Assembly: GCA_964632485.1 (NCBI GenBank)
Contig: CAZWDO010000028.1
Span: 382-40,827 of the forward strand
DNA length: 40,446 nucleotides
Reading direction: 5' to 3'
From: CAZWDO01 sp964632485 [NCBI: uncultured bacterium]
GTDB taxonomy: Bacteria; JAGOEH01
Shown: positions 1 to 8,015 of the stretch, piece by piece
Layout of the letters: each line of letters begins with the position of its first letter
Numbering within the stretch: the first letter of the stretch is position 1
The notes under the pieces: generated by a model
What the model saw: the letters and a program-made list of their open reading frames with translations, nothing else
The model's database searches: none
What the model was told of the DNA's origin: nothing
Position numbers and translations under genes: made by a program

Positions 1-499
1 CATACCCAACCAGTTCATCGCCGTGTATAGTCGCTTCTAACTGGACCTCCGGTTCCCAGGGTTCGGGAGTATTTACCTGATCGCTGAGATGGGCAAAGAG
101 TAATAACCGTCCCTGAACACTCGTGCCAATTGTATCAATACGGCACAAATCGGGAAAATCAGTTTCAAATCTGAGCATCTGCTCTAAATATTGGTCATAG
201 GTTGGGTATGTATCCCAATTCTGGCTGAATTCAGCGGCAGTAACCGCCATTTTGCAATCCGCCGGAGTGATTTCCTCGCGCCAATTTTCCCATTGATTAA
301 CCCATGGGCGAATCTGATGCCACTCATCCTCATTCATATATACACGATACCGGCCATCAGGCATCCGACCGTCCAGGGAACAATGACGGGTGATCCAGCG
401 CATATCAGCGCCATCTTTGAATTGTATCAGGCACACTTTGTCCTGAGCCACTATTTCCATAGACATAATCAAACAAAACAACAGGATAAATTTTCTCAT
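1..499 (-). CDS. M14-family zinc carboxypeptidase, N-terminal part (runs off the window)
   Basis: About 166 codons are present; the gene continues past base 1. The start at 499 is ATG, and it overlaps the upstream gene's TGA (ATGA), so translation is probably coupled. The first ~19 residues are a Sec-type signal peptide (Lys/Arg start, hydrophobic core, cleavage near VAQD), so the product is exported. After a ~95-residue N-terminal stretch comes the start of the M14 peptidase fold: PTYDQYLEQM, then FPDLCRIDTIG, then an ATIHGDE segment holding the H-x-x-E zinc ligands. Family members remove C-terminal residues from peptides; the substrate cannot be told. The second zinc His and the catalytic Glu lie outside the window. 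Seen: signal peptide and HGDE motif. Inferred: exported peptidase. Confidence 0.82.
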   Translation of the reverse strand, partial: MRKFILLFCLIMSMEIVAQDKVCLIQFKDGADMRWITRHCSLDGRMPDGRYRVYMNEDEWHQIRPWVNQWENWREEITPADCKMAVTAAEFSQNWDTYPTYDQYLEQMLRFETDFPDLCRIDTIGTSVQGRLLLFAHLSDQVNTPEPWEPEVQLEATIHGDELVGY

Positions 500-1101
500 T
501 CCTGACGCTCTCCTTCAATGATGAACCAGGTTTTAAGGTCGCCATTCGTTTCGATCAGCATATATGCATTTAGGGAAAAAAGAACCAGAGGTTTCGGATT
601 CAGCGCCTGCAAAGGGCTCACAACGCCACGGTAAAGCGCGCCTGTTTCGGAAGCAGCAATCAGCGCCAGTCGGGTTTCATGCGGACAGTCAAAAGAATGG
701 AACCGATCGCCGCAAATTGACTGCAACGAATCCGCCATCCCGAAATCGATGTCGAGTATCAGTGAATCCGGAGGTTGCGAATGAAGTTTCTCAAACCGTC
801 CGTTTTTCCAGTGTCCGACACCCTCGCCATCCGTGAACTCCCGGCATCGATAATTCAGCAAACGGAATCCCAGCAAAGAATCCTCAATAAAGGTATGCAA
901 ATATTGACCCTGATGCAGGTATTCGCCACTCCGCGTTGAATCCGCCGGAAAAGTTAATGTGGCCATCGCGCCCGTTTCGCGGACCAATCTCCATCGATCC
1001 AACGCTACATGGGGCCACGCGTTATTCCGATAACCACACAAAACGATTCCGCTTATCAGACTAAAAATTAAAAGTCCTATTAAGAGTTCTGATCTCTTCA
1101 A
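496..1101 (-). CDS. Hypothetical exported or membrane-anchored protein
   Basis: A 201-residue protein I do not recognise. Residues about 5-23 are a hydrophobic segment after a short basic start (MKRSELL), so it is either a signal peptide or a single N-terminal anchor with the rest outside the cytoplasm. The body has several Cys (for example YRC, SIC, DCP) that could form disulfides, and no known catalytic motif. It ends four bases into the M14 carboxypeptidase start (ATGA), so the two are cotranscribed and translationally coupled; a partner or helper role for the peptidase is only a guess. Confidence 0.6.
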   Translation of the reverse strand: MKRSELLIGLLIFSLISGIVLCGYRNNAWPHVALDRWRLVRETGAMATLTFPADSTRSGEYLHQGQYLHTFIEDSLLGFRLLNYRCREFTDGEGVGHWKNGRFEKLHSQPPDSLILDIDFGMADSLQSICGDRFHSFDCPHETRLALIAASETGALYRGVVSPLQALNPKPLVLFSLNAYMLIETNGDLKTWFIIEGERQE

Positions 1102-1236
1102 AATCGATTTCTCCGGGGATTTCGAGCCTCCCGAAACGGTTTACCATGGATTCCGTATCCGGCCAACTTCAACATCAACTATTAAATTTTCTAACATACA
1201 GCGGACAAATGTGATACACCTCCGGAGACACCCCTG

Positions 1237-1259
1237 AGTCCCCCTTTGGGAGGGGGACT
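1237..1259. repeat. Intergenic GC-rich inverted repeat
   Basis: AGTCCCCC (1237-1244) pairs perfectly with GGGGGACT (1252-1259) around a 7-base loop. It lies in the 227-base gap between the OmpA-like gene and the hypothetical gene. There is no T-tract after the stem in either direction, so it looks more like a dispersed palindromic (REP-type) element than a classical terminator. A partial TCGGAATGACACC further along (about 1281) resembles the arm of the hairpin at 4111. Confidence 0.5.
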
Positions 1260-1328
1260 GTTAGGGAGTATCCACACACTTTCGGAATGACACCGACTTT
1301 AATCAAAATACCAATTATCGCGCCAGTT

Positions 1329-3998
1329 TTATAAGCCCAATTTTTTCCGATATTCCGGTTTCGATTTAAAAATTTCATCGATCTTTTGCTGGTTCAATTC
1401 CGATTGTTCCTTTAATTTTGTCAAATCGTCCCGGGTAAGTACCTGGACAAATTCGATGCGCCGATTTTGTTTACGACCTGCGGAGGTTTTATTGGAAGCG
1501 ATCGGTTTATCCGGCCCATAGCCTATCACGATGAACTGCTCGGAACTGATCCCTTTTTGGAGGAGATGATCTTTGACCGATTGCGCGCGCATCCGGGACA
1601 GCACCATATTATAATCGTAGTCGCCGGATATATCGGTATGGCCTTCGATCACATAGCGTAAATGCTTATAATTCTGTAAAATCAATACAATCTGATCCAA
1701 TTGGCCGACGGTGCTTTCTAAAATTTCAAAACTATTAACCTTGAACTGGACACCCATCAGTGCCTGCTTGATCTGTTTCTCTTCCTCTTTTTTCGGCGCC
1801 GGAGGCGTATCGGGACAACCATCCTCATCCTCATAGTTATTGTAGGTTTCCGGGGCTTCCGGGCATTGGTCCACCGAATCGGGAATACCATCCTGGTCGC
1901 GGTCAGTAACAGGGCAGCCCTGGTTAGCTGCGGGACCGGGTTGATCCGGACAGTGGTCTAAGCTATCAGGGGTACCGTCCTGGTCGCGGTCGAAAACAGG
2001 ACACCCATGATTTTCCTTCGGTCCGGCATGATCGGGACAATGGTCCAGACTATCGAGGATTCCATCCCCATCGCGGTCCATTACCGGGCAGCCATGATTG
2101 GAGCCGGGTCCGGGTTCATTGGGACACTGGTCCAGGCTATCGGGGATTCCATCCCCGTCATTATCATATTCCGGGCACCCGTCCTGGTCTTCAAACCCAT
2201 CGCGGTCTTCGGGGTTCATAACGCACTGGTCAAGAGAATCCACGATGCCATCCCCATCGTTATCCCAATCGGGGCAGCCATCCTCGTCCTCAAACCCGTC
2301 CATATCTTCGCGCGTGCGGGGACATCGATCCAGGGTATCCGGAATGCCATCGCCATCATTATCATAATCCGGGCACCCATCTTCATCCTGAAATCCGTCA
2401 AAATCTTCCGCTAAATCATCGCACCGATCGCGGGAATTTAAAATACCGTCCCGGTCATTATCCCCATCGAAACCCCAGACATATTTAAATCCTGCGGCAA
2501 AAGCCACTCCCTTGGAGTTTTTATCAAATATCGACTGATACCCGCGGATACCGGCATCAAACACCAGATACTGCAAATCGAGACCGAATCCGGCCGAAAA
2601 CGTATAGGCTTCGTCTCCGCCAAATGCGATTCCCAGCCGCAAGGGCACTACGTCCCATAAAAACCCGTTCTGCACGCCGGCGGATATTCGAGGCACGGTG
2701 CTGGTCATCGAAGAATTCCAGAATCCCTGCTGAATGGCCGCGCTGAACATCACACTTTTCGACAGCCAGTTTACCCTGGTATCCAGGGGAATTCGATGGG
2801 CATAGCCGAAATTCAACGTGGTCGGATACGCCGTTATCATCCCCTTTTTCTCTTTCAGCCGTTGGGGCGACCCAGTGCTGCCATCGGTAAAATAACGAAC
2901 TCCGTCATCGAAATTGATATTATTCGTATCCAATGTAGATCCGTTGGGATTAAGCATTTGCCCCACCGGATTGCGCATATAGACTATATCGCTGTATTGG
3001 TTCTTGTTCCAAAAAATAAAACCGAGGATATTGTTCAGGGATATGCTGTAAGACGTCTGTTCATCAAACCAGCTCATCCCGAGATCAAAGGCGAAGCCAT
3101 GGCCGGCGATATTATATCCCGCATCATTTAATCCCAGTGAATCATGGGCGATCACGCCGGAAATCCCGGCGCTGGTCCAATCGATGTAGCTCTGGGCCGG
3201 ATCCCCCGGAAGCCCGTATATCTTGGTGACTCCCAGTGTATCGCGCGCGGTGATATGAGGTTTTAAGTGGGTATAGCCCAAACCCATCAAATATTTAAAA
3301 TTCATTCCGATGGAGGCTTTGGGCATATCAAATATACTGTTAAAGGGAATCTGGCGTTCCGGGATAGGGATTGCAAACCCGAACGAGTTTTCAATCGCGC
3401 TCAAGTGCCAGATCTCACTTTTATTCAGCGCGCTCTGAGCCGGCGCTGTCGTGTAATCACTAAACAACGGGTCTTGAATTTCGTTTTCATCTTTGCTATT
3501 ATAATTGATCATATTCAGTTCATCGCCATTGGCATAAAACCGGGTATAACTCATCAGGGTGGAACGAAATCCCCAGCGGCCGATGGTGATGCCCAGCAGA
3601 TCATAATTCAAACCCAGATTAAAATAAGTGTCGTTTTGCATTTCCGAAAGGGCGCGATCCTGGGCGCCTGATTTAAAGGCATCCTGACCCCGGGAGGAAC
3701 TCTGTATCATGAACCATAGGGGATAAAACCCCCAATAATGATAATTATAATAGTATAGAGTTTTATTCGTAATCTCGCCATTAAAGAAAAAAATACTCGC
3801 GCTCGGCAACAGAAATACCAGTTCACTTGTTCCTTTACGGGGAAGAAGTAAATTCGCCGGATTAGTGCGTAACGCATTGACGCCGATGGCATATCCCTGA
3901 TTGCTCCCAGCAAGGCCCAGCGCTCCCGGATAATAATCATACGATTGAGCTTTCGCCGCCATTAACCCTATAATCAATATAAACAAGAAACGTTGCAT
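1329..3998 (-). CDS. Outer-membrane protein with TSP3 repeats and OmpA-like C-terminal domain
   Basis: 889 residues from the ATG at 3998, chosen because AAAGGAG lies just upstream and the protein then starts with a clean signal peptide (MQRFLFILIIGLMAAKAQS); a longer frame starting at 4070 lacks this. Residues ~20-500 are Gly- and aromatic-rich alternating strands, probably a beta-barrel. Residues ~505-740 hold a run of acidic DxDxDG units ending in Cys (DNDGDGIPDSLDQC type), thrombospondin type 3 calcium-binding repeats. The last ~130 residues are an OmpA domain (YVIEGHTD, RAQSVKDHL, GKP-like GPDKPIASN, RRIEFV) that binds peptidoglycan. Role: a tether between outer membrane and cell wall, perhaps calcium-stabilised. 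It is transcribed alone, with hairpin-bearing gaps on both sides. Confidence 0.88.
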   Translation of the reverse strand: MQRFLFILIIGLMAAKAQSYDYYPGALGLAGSNQGYAIGVNALRTNPANLLLPRKGTSELVFLLPSASIFFFNGEITNKTLYYYNYHYWGFYPLWFMIQSSSRGQDAFKSGAQDRALSEMQNDTYFNLGLNYDLLGITIGRWGFRSTLMSYTRFYANGDELNMINYNSKDENEIQDPLFSDYTTAPAQSALNKSEIWHLSAIENSFGFAIPIPERQIPFNSIFDMPKASIGMNFKYLMGLGYTHLKPHITARDTLGVTKIYGLPGDPAQSYIDWTSAGISGVIAHDSLGLNDAGYNIAGHGFAFDLGMSWFDEQTSYSISLNNILGFIFWNKNQYSDIVYMRNPVGQMLNPNGSTLDTNNINFDDGVRYFTDGSTGSPQRLKEKKGMITAYPTTLNFGYAHRIPLDTRVNWLSKSVMFSAAIQQGFWNSSMTSTVPRISAGVQNGFLWDVVPLRLGIAFGGDEAYTFSAGFGLDLQYLVFDAGIRGYQSIFDKNSKGVAFAAGFKYVWGFDGDNDRDGILNSRDRCDDLAEDFDGFQDEDGCPDYDNDGDGIPDTLDRCPRTREDMDGFEDEDGCPDWDNDGDGIVDSLDQCVMNPEDRDGFEDQDGCPEYDNDGDGIPDSLDQCPNEPGPGSNHGCPVMDRDGDGILDSLDHCPDHAGPKENHGCPVFDRDQDGTPDSLDHCPDQPGPAANQGCPVTDRDQDGIPDSVDQCPEAPETYNNYEDEDGCPDTPPAPKKEEEKQIKQALMGVQFKVNSFEILESTVGQLDQIVLILQNYKHLRYVIEGHTDISGDYDYNMVLSRMRAQSVKDHLLQKGISSEQFIVIGYGPDKPIASNKTSAGRKQNRRIEFVQVLTRDDLTKLKEQSELNQQKIDEIFKSKPEYRKKLGL

Positions 3999-4110
3999 AC
4001 CGGCTCCTTTAGCTTCTAAAGTTTTCGCAAGGAATTCATCCATTGATTCCCAAGACAGGGTCCAATTCAAACGGAATCACCGCTTCACTCGTGAAAAAAG
4101 ATCAACGGAA

Positions 4111-4139
4111 CGTCATTCCGGTATAAAACCGGAATGACG
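4111..4139. repeat. Perfect 12-bp inverted repeat downstream of tldE (REP-like or terminator)
   Basis: CGTCATTCCGGT (4111-4122) and ACCGGAATGACG (4128-4139) form a perfect 12-bp stem with a 5-base loop, 21 bases past the tldE stop. In the direction of tldE transcription the stem is not followed at once by a U-run (a run of six U comes ~10 bases later), so termination is possible but not typical. The GTCATTCCGG...CCGGAATGAC form is like dispersed palindromic repeats seen in other genomes; copy number here is unknown. Confidence 0.6.
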
Positions 4140-4159
4140 GGGAATATCCGACAGGCAAA

Positions 4160-5500
4160 TCAAGTCCCGCTGATCATCATTTCTTTAACGCGAAACGAGG
4201 GAGAATAAATAGAACCCATAGGGCGCATATCATTGGCGATCATGTCGATCTGCTCCAGTATCGTCATGAACGTGGAGGCAATGGTGAATTCATTGACCGG
4301 ATAAGAGATTTTACCATTTTCGATCATAAAACCCTGAGCGCCTTGAGAAAAATCGCCATTTTGAATATTGGCGCCGAACCCGGAAAGCGAGGTAACCAGG
4401 ATTCCTTTTTCAGTGGCTTTCAGCAGGTCATCGAATGAATGGGACCCGGCCAGCAAATATAGATTGGCCGTTCCACCCGAATTACCGGTGGTTTTCATGC
4501 CCAATTTTTTTGCCGAATAAGTATCCAGCAAGTAGCTCTTCAGTACACCCTTTTCCACAATGGTTTTCCGGCGGGCGCGCACTCCTTCATGATCGAAGGG
4601 ACGGGACCCGTTCTGCCCCGGGATCAGGGGATTCTCTTCAATTGTGATTAAATCAGCGGCGATCTGAGTACCGAGTTTATCCAACAAAAAAGATTGTTTG
4701 TTATAAAGATTATATCCGGTAATCGCCTGCGCTATGTAGCTGATGAAGCGTGTGGCGCTGGAAAAATCAAAGATGACCGGCAGTTTTTCCGAGGCCGGTT
4801 TACGCGCCCCCCGTTTTCTGAGCGCGCGTTCAGCCGCTGTTTTGGCGATCGTATCAATTGAATCGAGACGCGCAAAAAAACGGTTGGCGTCATACCAACC
4901 ATCGGATTGCTTGCGAGCCGAATTGAGTCCTTCCACGCGGTCCGGGACGGCGCAACTGGCATAAATTGAAGAAAAAGTGAATGGGTAACCTTCGCAAAAT
5001 CCCAACGAATTGGCAAAAACGCTATGGCCCGTATAAGAGCTGACGCCCGTACCATCGCTAATCAGCTCAGCCTCAGCCGCCAACATTTTTTTCTCCATTT
5101 CCATGGCCATTTGAATGCGCTGTTCCGCTTTTATCTTGTTTTCTTCCGGATCAAACAGCTCTAAGTTGCCTTCTGCAATGCCTAATTCGGACTCATCGGG
5201 CAGTGAAAAAAAATCGTCGCTTCCGGTATATTTTGTCAAGCGCACGGCTTCATCCATCAAGTCGCTGATCGCTTTTTGGCTGAAATCATTGCTGCTGACG
5301 CTGGCCCGCTGCTTATTACGGCTGACTGTAATAGCTAACGCTTTAGTATTGGCCTGCTGAAGAGTTTCGATCCGCTGTTCGCGAACAGCGATTTCATTCT
5401 CCGTTTGATAGTTGATACTCACTTCGACGGTATCGCACCCCTTCTCCTTACCCATCGCCACCACTTTTTTTGCTAAATCTTTATGTTCCTGTAATAACAT
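4160..5500 (-). CDS. tldE: TldE/PmbA-family subunit of the TldD-TldE protease
   Basis: 446 residues, the usual length for PmbA/TldE. It has the family N-terminal region with the YQTENEIAVREQ strand and the C-terminal half with RPFDHEGVRARR, STGNSGG-like TTGNSGGTANLYL, and the GDFSQGAQGFMIENGKISYPV signature. It lacks the HExxxH zinc motif, as expected for TldE, which pairs with the metal-bearing TldD to make a cavity protease; in E. coli the pair trims microcin B17 precursor and degrades the CcdA antitoxin. It lies 16 bases after tldD in the same operon. It has no signal peptide, whereas its partner does. Confidence 0.92.
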   Translation of the reverse strand: MLLQEHKDLAKKVVAMGKEKGCDTVEVSINYQTENEIAVREQRIETLQQANTKALAITVSRNKQRASVSSNDFSQKAISDLMDEAVRLTKYTGSDDFFSLPDESELGIAEGNLELFDPEENKIKAEQRIQMAMEMEKKMLAAEAELISDGTGVSSYTGHSVFANSLGFCEGYPFTFSSIYASCAVPDRVEGLNSARKQSDGWYDANRFFARLDSIDTIAKTAAERALRKRGARKPASEKLPVIFDFSSATRFISYIAQAITGYNLYNKQSFLLDKLGTQIAADLITIEENPLIPGQNGSRPFDHEGVRARRKTIVEKGVLKSYLLDTYSAKKLGMKTTGNSGGTANLYLLAGSHSFDDLLKATEKGILVTSLSGFGANIQNGDFSQGAQGFMIENGKISYPVNEFTIASTFMTILEQIDMIANDMRPMGSIYSPSFRVKEMMISGT

Positions 5501-5516
5501 CGCTTAATCTCCCTGT

Positions 5517-7064
5517 TTAACCTTGATTTCCACCGACAGTGATTTCCGAAACCAACACAGTGGGAAGCCCCACCCCGACCGGGACACGCTGACCTTTTCC
5601 ACAAGTCCATTTACCATCGGAAAATTTAAAATCATTGGCGACACGGGTAACTTTAGTCAATACCTCGGGGCCATTGCCAATTAAGGTAAAATTTTTCACC
5701 GGATACGAAAGCTTGCCGTCTTCTATCAAATAGGCGACTGTCGGATTGAACACGAAATCGCCATTGGATATATCGACCTGTCCGCCGCTGAAAGATTGAC
5801 AATAAATCCCTTTTTTAACTCCTTTGAATATCTCTTCACGGGGCATATCGCCATTATCCAGATAAGTAATCGTCATACGCGGTATCGGGTAATAAGCATA
5901 GGATTCCCGACGGCCGTTACCGCTTTGGGGAACTTTATAGAATTGGGCGCTGATATAGTCGTGCATATAACCGCGCAGAATCCCTTTTTCAATCAGGATA
6001 GTTTTAGACGACCGGATCGCTTCATCATCGAAATTGATGCTGCCGCGGTCGTTGGGCAGATTGCCACCGTCATAGATCGTGCAGAGTTCCGAAGCGACTT
6101 TCTCGCCGATGCGCCCGCTATAGGCGGAAGTTCCCTTGCGGTTGAAATCGGCTTCCAGGGGATGACCAATAGCTTCGTGCAGTAGAATGCCCGAGTCACC
6201 CGCGCCGAGAACCACCGGCATCGGACCGGATGGAGCATCCTTCGCGGAAAGCAACAATATGACCTCATCCACCGCTTCCTGAGCAATCAGTTCAGCGGAT
6301 TTAACTTTTTTAAAATATTCCATACCAATACGACCGCCGCCACTTTGACGAGCGGATTGAATCTGACCGTTTTCACCGGCCACCACCGACACATTGAAGC
6401 GCAGCATCGGCTGGCTGTCAACCATCATGACGCCCTTGCTATTGGCGACCATTATCAGGGTTTGCCCGTCGGCAAACGAAACATTAACCCGCATGACCCG
6501 TTTATCCGCCGCAAACGCCCGGCTTTCAGCATTTTTTATCAAGGTAATTTTCTCGTCGCTCACGACTTCGGAAGCCGGGGCTTCTAAGGGGTACCAATTG
6601 GTGACCGACTGATGATCCACCTTAATGGCGGGAAAGCTCTTTTTCTCGTTGGCGATTGCCGCCGCAGTTTGCGCCGCCTTGGCCAGATTCTGCGGAGTAA
6701 TATCCTCGACATACGCATATCCGGTCTGATCTCCTTTAACTACCCGGATACCGACTCCGGCCGCAATCGATTTGGTGGCGTTTTTGATGATCCCTTCCTC
6801 AAGGCTAAGGGAATTATTAATGCCATACTGGGCATAAATATCGGCATAATCACCGCCCTTTTCCAACGCTTGCGCCAACAGTTTCTGAATTGACGCCGCA
6901 TCCAGTCCAAAATTCTGTTCAAAAAACAGGGTTAAGGATTTTGATTCATTGCCGGGATCGGCAAACAAAGGACCGAAATTAGCCATTAAAGCGCCGGCTA
7001 CTGTCGCTGTACCGGTAATTTTAATGAACTCACGACGCGTGAGTTGAGAAGATTTAGGGTCCAT
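5517..7064 (-). CDS. tldD: TldD metalloprotease with a Tat signal
   Basis: 515 residues from the ATG at 7064. An in-frame ATG at 7082 is rejected because the SD (GAAAGGAG, 8 bases before 7064) lies inside that extension. The N-terminus has a twin-arginine signal, LTRREFIKITG followed by a hydrophobic segment to ~residue 34, so export by the Tat pathway is predicted. The body is TldD: GILLHEAIGHPLEAD carries the zinc motif HExxxH with the downstream Glu/Asp, and the C-terminus has the GDFVFNPTVAYLIEDGKLSYPV signature. It is the first gene of tldD-tldE. The Tat tag makes it ~35 residues longer than the usual ~480. Confidence 0.93.
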   Translation of the reverse strand: MDPKSSQLTRREFIKITGTATVAGALMANFGPLFADPGNESKSLTLFFEQNFGLDAASIQKLLAQALEKGGDYADIYAQYGINNSLSLEEGIIKNATKSIAAGVGIRVVKGDQTGYAYVEDITPQNLAKAAQTAAAIANEKKSFPAIKVDHQSVTNWYPLEAPASEVVSDEKITLIKNAESRAFAADKRVMRVNVSFADGQTLIMVANSKGVMMVDSQPMLRFNVSVVAGENGQIQSARQSGGGRIGMEYFKKVKSAELIAQEAVDEVILLLSAKDAPSGPMPVVLGAGDSGILLHEAIGHPLEADFNRKGTSAYSGRIGEKVASELCTIYDGGNLPNDRGSINFDDEAIRSSKTILIEKGILRGYMHDYISAQFYKVPQSGNGRRESYAYYPIPRMTITYLDNGDMPREEIFKGVKKGIYCQSFSGGQVDISNGDFVFNPTVAYLIEDGKLSYPVKNFTLIGNGPEVLTKVTRVANDFKFSDGKWTCGKGQRVPVGVGLPTVLVSEITVGGNQG

Positions 7065-7223
7065 TACTGACTCTCCTTTCAAGAAATGAATTTGGGCCTA
7101 TATACCTGAAGCGCTGCAAATACTCCTGGTTTAAAAAACAGGCGTCTAAAAAACTTCACTAAAAATTGAAATCCATCAAACTGACGGCAGTTTTTTCTGT
7201 TCAGGTAAAAAAACCCGGTTATA

Positions 7224-8015
7224 TTAGTTAAAATACTCGATCGCGTTACGAAAAATCCGGATTCCCGCGCCTTCCTCAAACGCTTTTTCCGGTGTATTTG
7301 TCCATAAGGGATGATTTAAATAACTATGAAATGCCTCAGGATGGGGCATAATTCCCAGTATCCGCCCCGTGGGATCACAGATAGCGGCAATGCCTTCCGG
7401 CGATCCATTGGGGTTAGCCGGAAATTCAAGGGCCACTTCATGGTTATCAGGATTCACGTATTGAAACACAATCTGTTCCTGGGACCGAATCAATTCGGCA
7501 ACACTTTCATCCTGATAAAGGAAGCGGCCTTCACCATGGCGCACAGGGCAATCCAAAAAAGAGACCCCGCGGGAGAAAACGCAGGGGCTTTTGGGATTGG
7601 CCTTGAGGGTAACCCAATCATCCCAATATCCGGGACGGCGATTATGGGTCAGTGTCACGACCTGGTTTCCCTGGAATTGTTCGTTTCCCGGCAAGATGCC
7701 CATTTTAACCAAAGTCTGGAATCCGTTGCAGATACCAAGGATCAAGGAGTCGCGCAGCATAAAACGCGTTAATTTATCCTGTAGACGGTATTTGAATTTG
7801 ATGGCCAGCGCCCGGCCCGATGCGATATGGTCGCCAAATGAAAACCCGCCGATAAATGTTAAAATCTGGTAGGAATCTAATGTGGCTATATTTTCAATCA
7901 AATCATTAATATGGATTAAATCGGCTATCCCGCCAGCGCGTTCAAACGCAAAAGCCGTTTCAGCTTCACAGTTCAATCCGAAACCAGTCAATATAGCAAT
8001 CCGCGGTTTACTCAT
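7224..8015 (-). CDS. purQ: Phosphoribosylformylglycinamidine synthase, glutaminase subunit
   Basis: 263 residues from the ATG at 8015 (AAAGGA seven bases upstream; an in-frame ATG at 8036 is less likely). It is a class I glutamine amidotransferase: nucleophile Cys in LGICNGFQTL, and the His-Glu pair in GIMPHPEA near the C-terminus. It supplies ammonia to PurL in the fourth step of purine synthesis (FGAR to FGAM). Its start overlaps the purL stop by 8 bases, so the two subunits are translationally coupled. At 263 residues it is longer than the ~230-residue PurQ of Gram-positives and matches the PurQ partner of long PurL proteins. Confidence 0.95.
   Translation of the reverse strand: MSKPRIAILTGFGLNCEAETAFAFERAGGIADLIHINDLIENIATLDSYQILTFIGGFSFGDHIASGRALAIKFKYRLQDKLTRFMLRDSLILGICNGFQTLVKMGILPGNEQFQGNQVVTLTHNRRPGYWDDWVTLKANPKSPCVFSRGVSFLDCPVRHGEGRFLYQDESVAELIRSQEQIVFQYVNPDNHEVALEFPANPNGSPEGIAAICDPTGRILGIMPHPEAFHSYLNHPLWTNTPEKAFEEGAGIRIFRNAIEYFN

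Noticed and set aside
1175-1378. 67-codon minus-strand ORF across the 3' end of the OmpA-type gene
   Set aside because: It overlaps a well-supported gene and the hairpin, and has no SD or recognisable domain.
2007-2414. 135-codon plus-strand ORF
   Set aside because: It is antisense to the TSP3 repeats; its periodic Ile-Pro sequence is a by-product of the coding repeats.
1800-2465. Tandem repeat resembling CRISPR or satellite DNA
   Set aside because: The period follows the TSP3 codons (DxDxDG units) and varies in sequence; it is a protein repeat.
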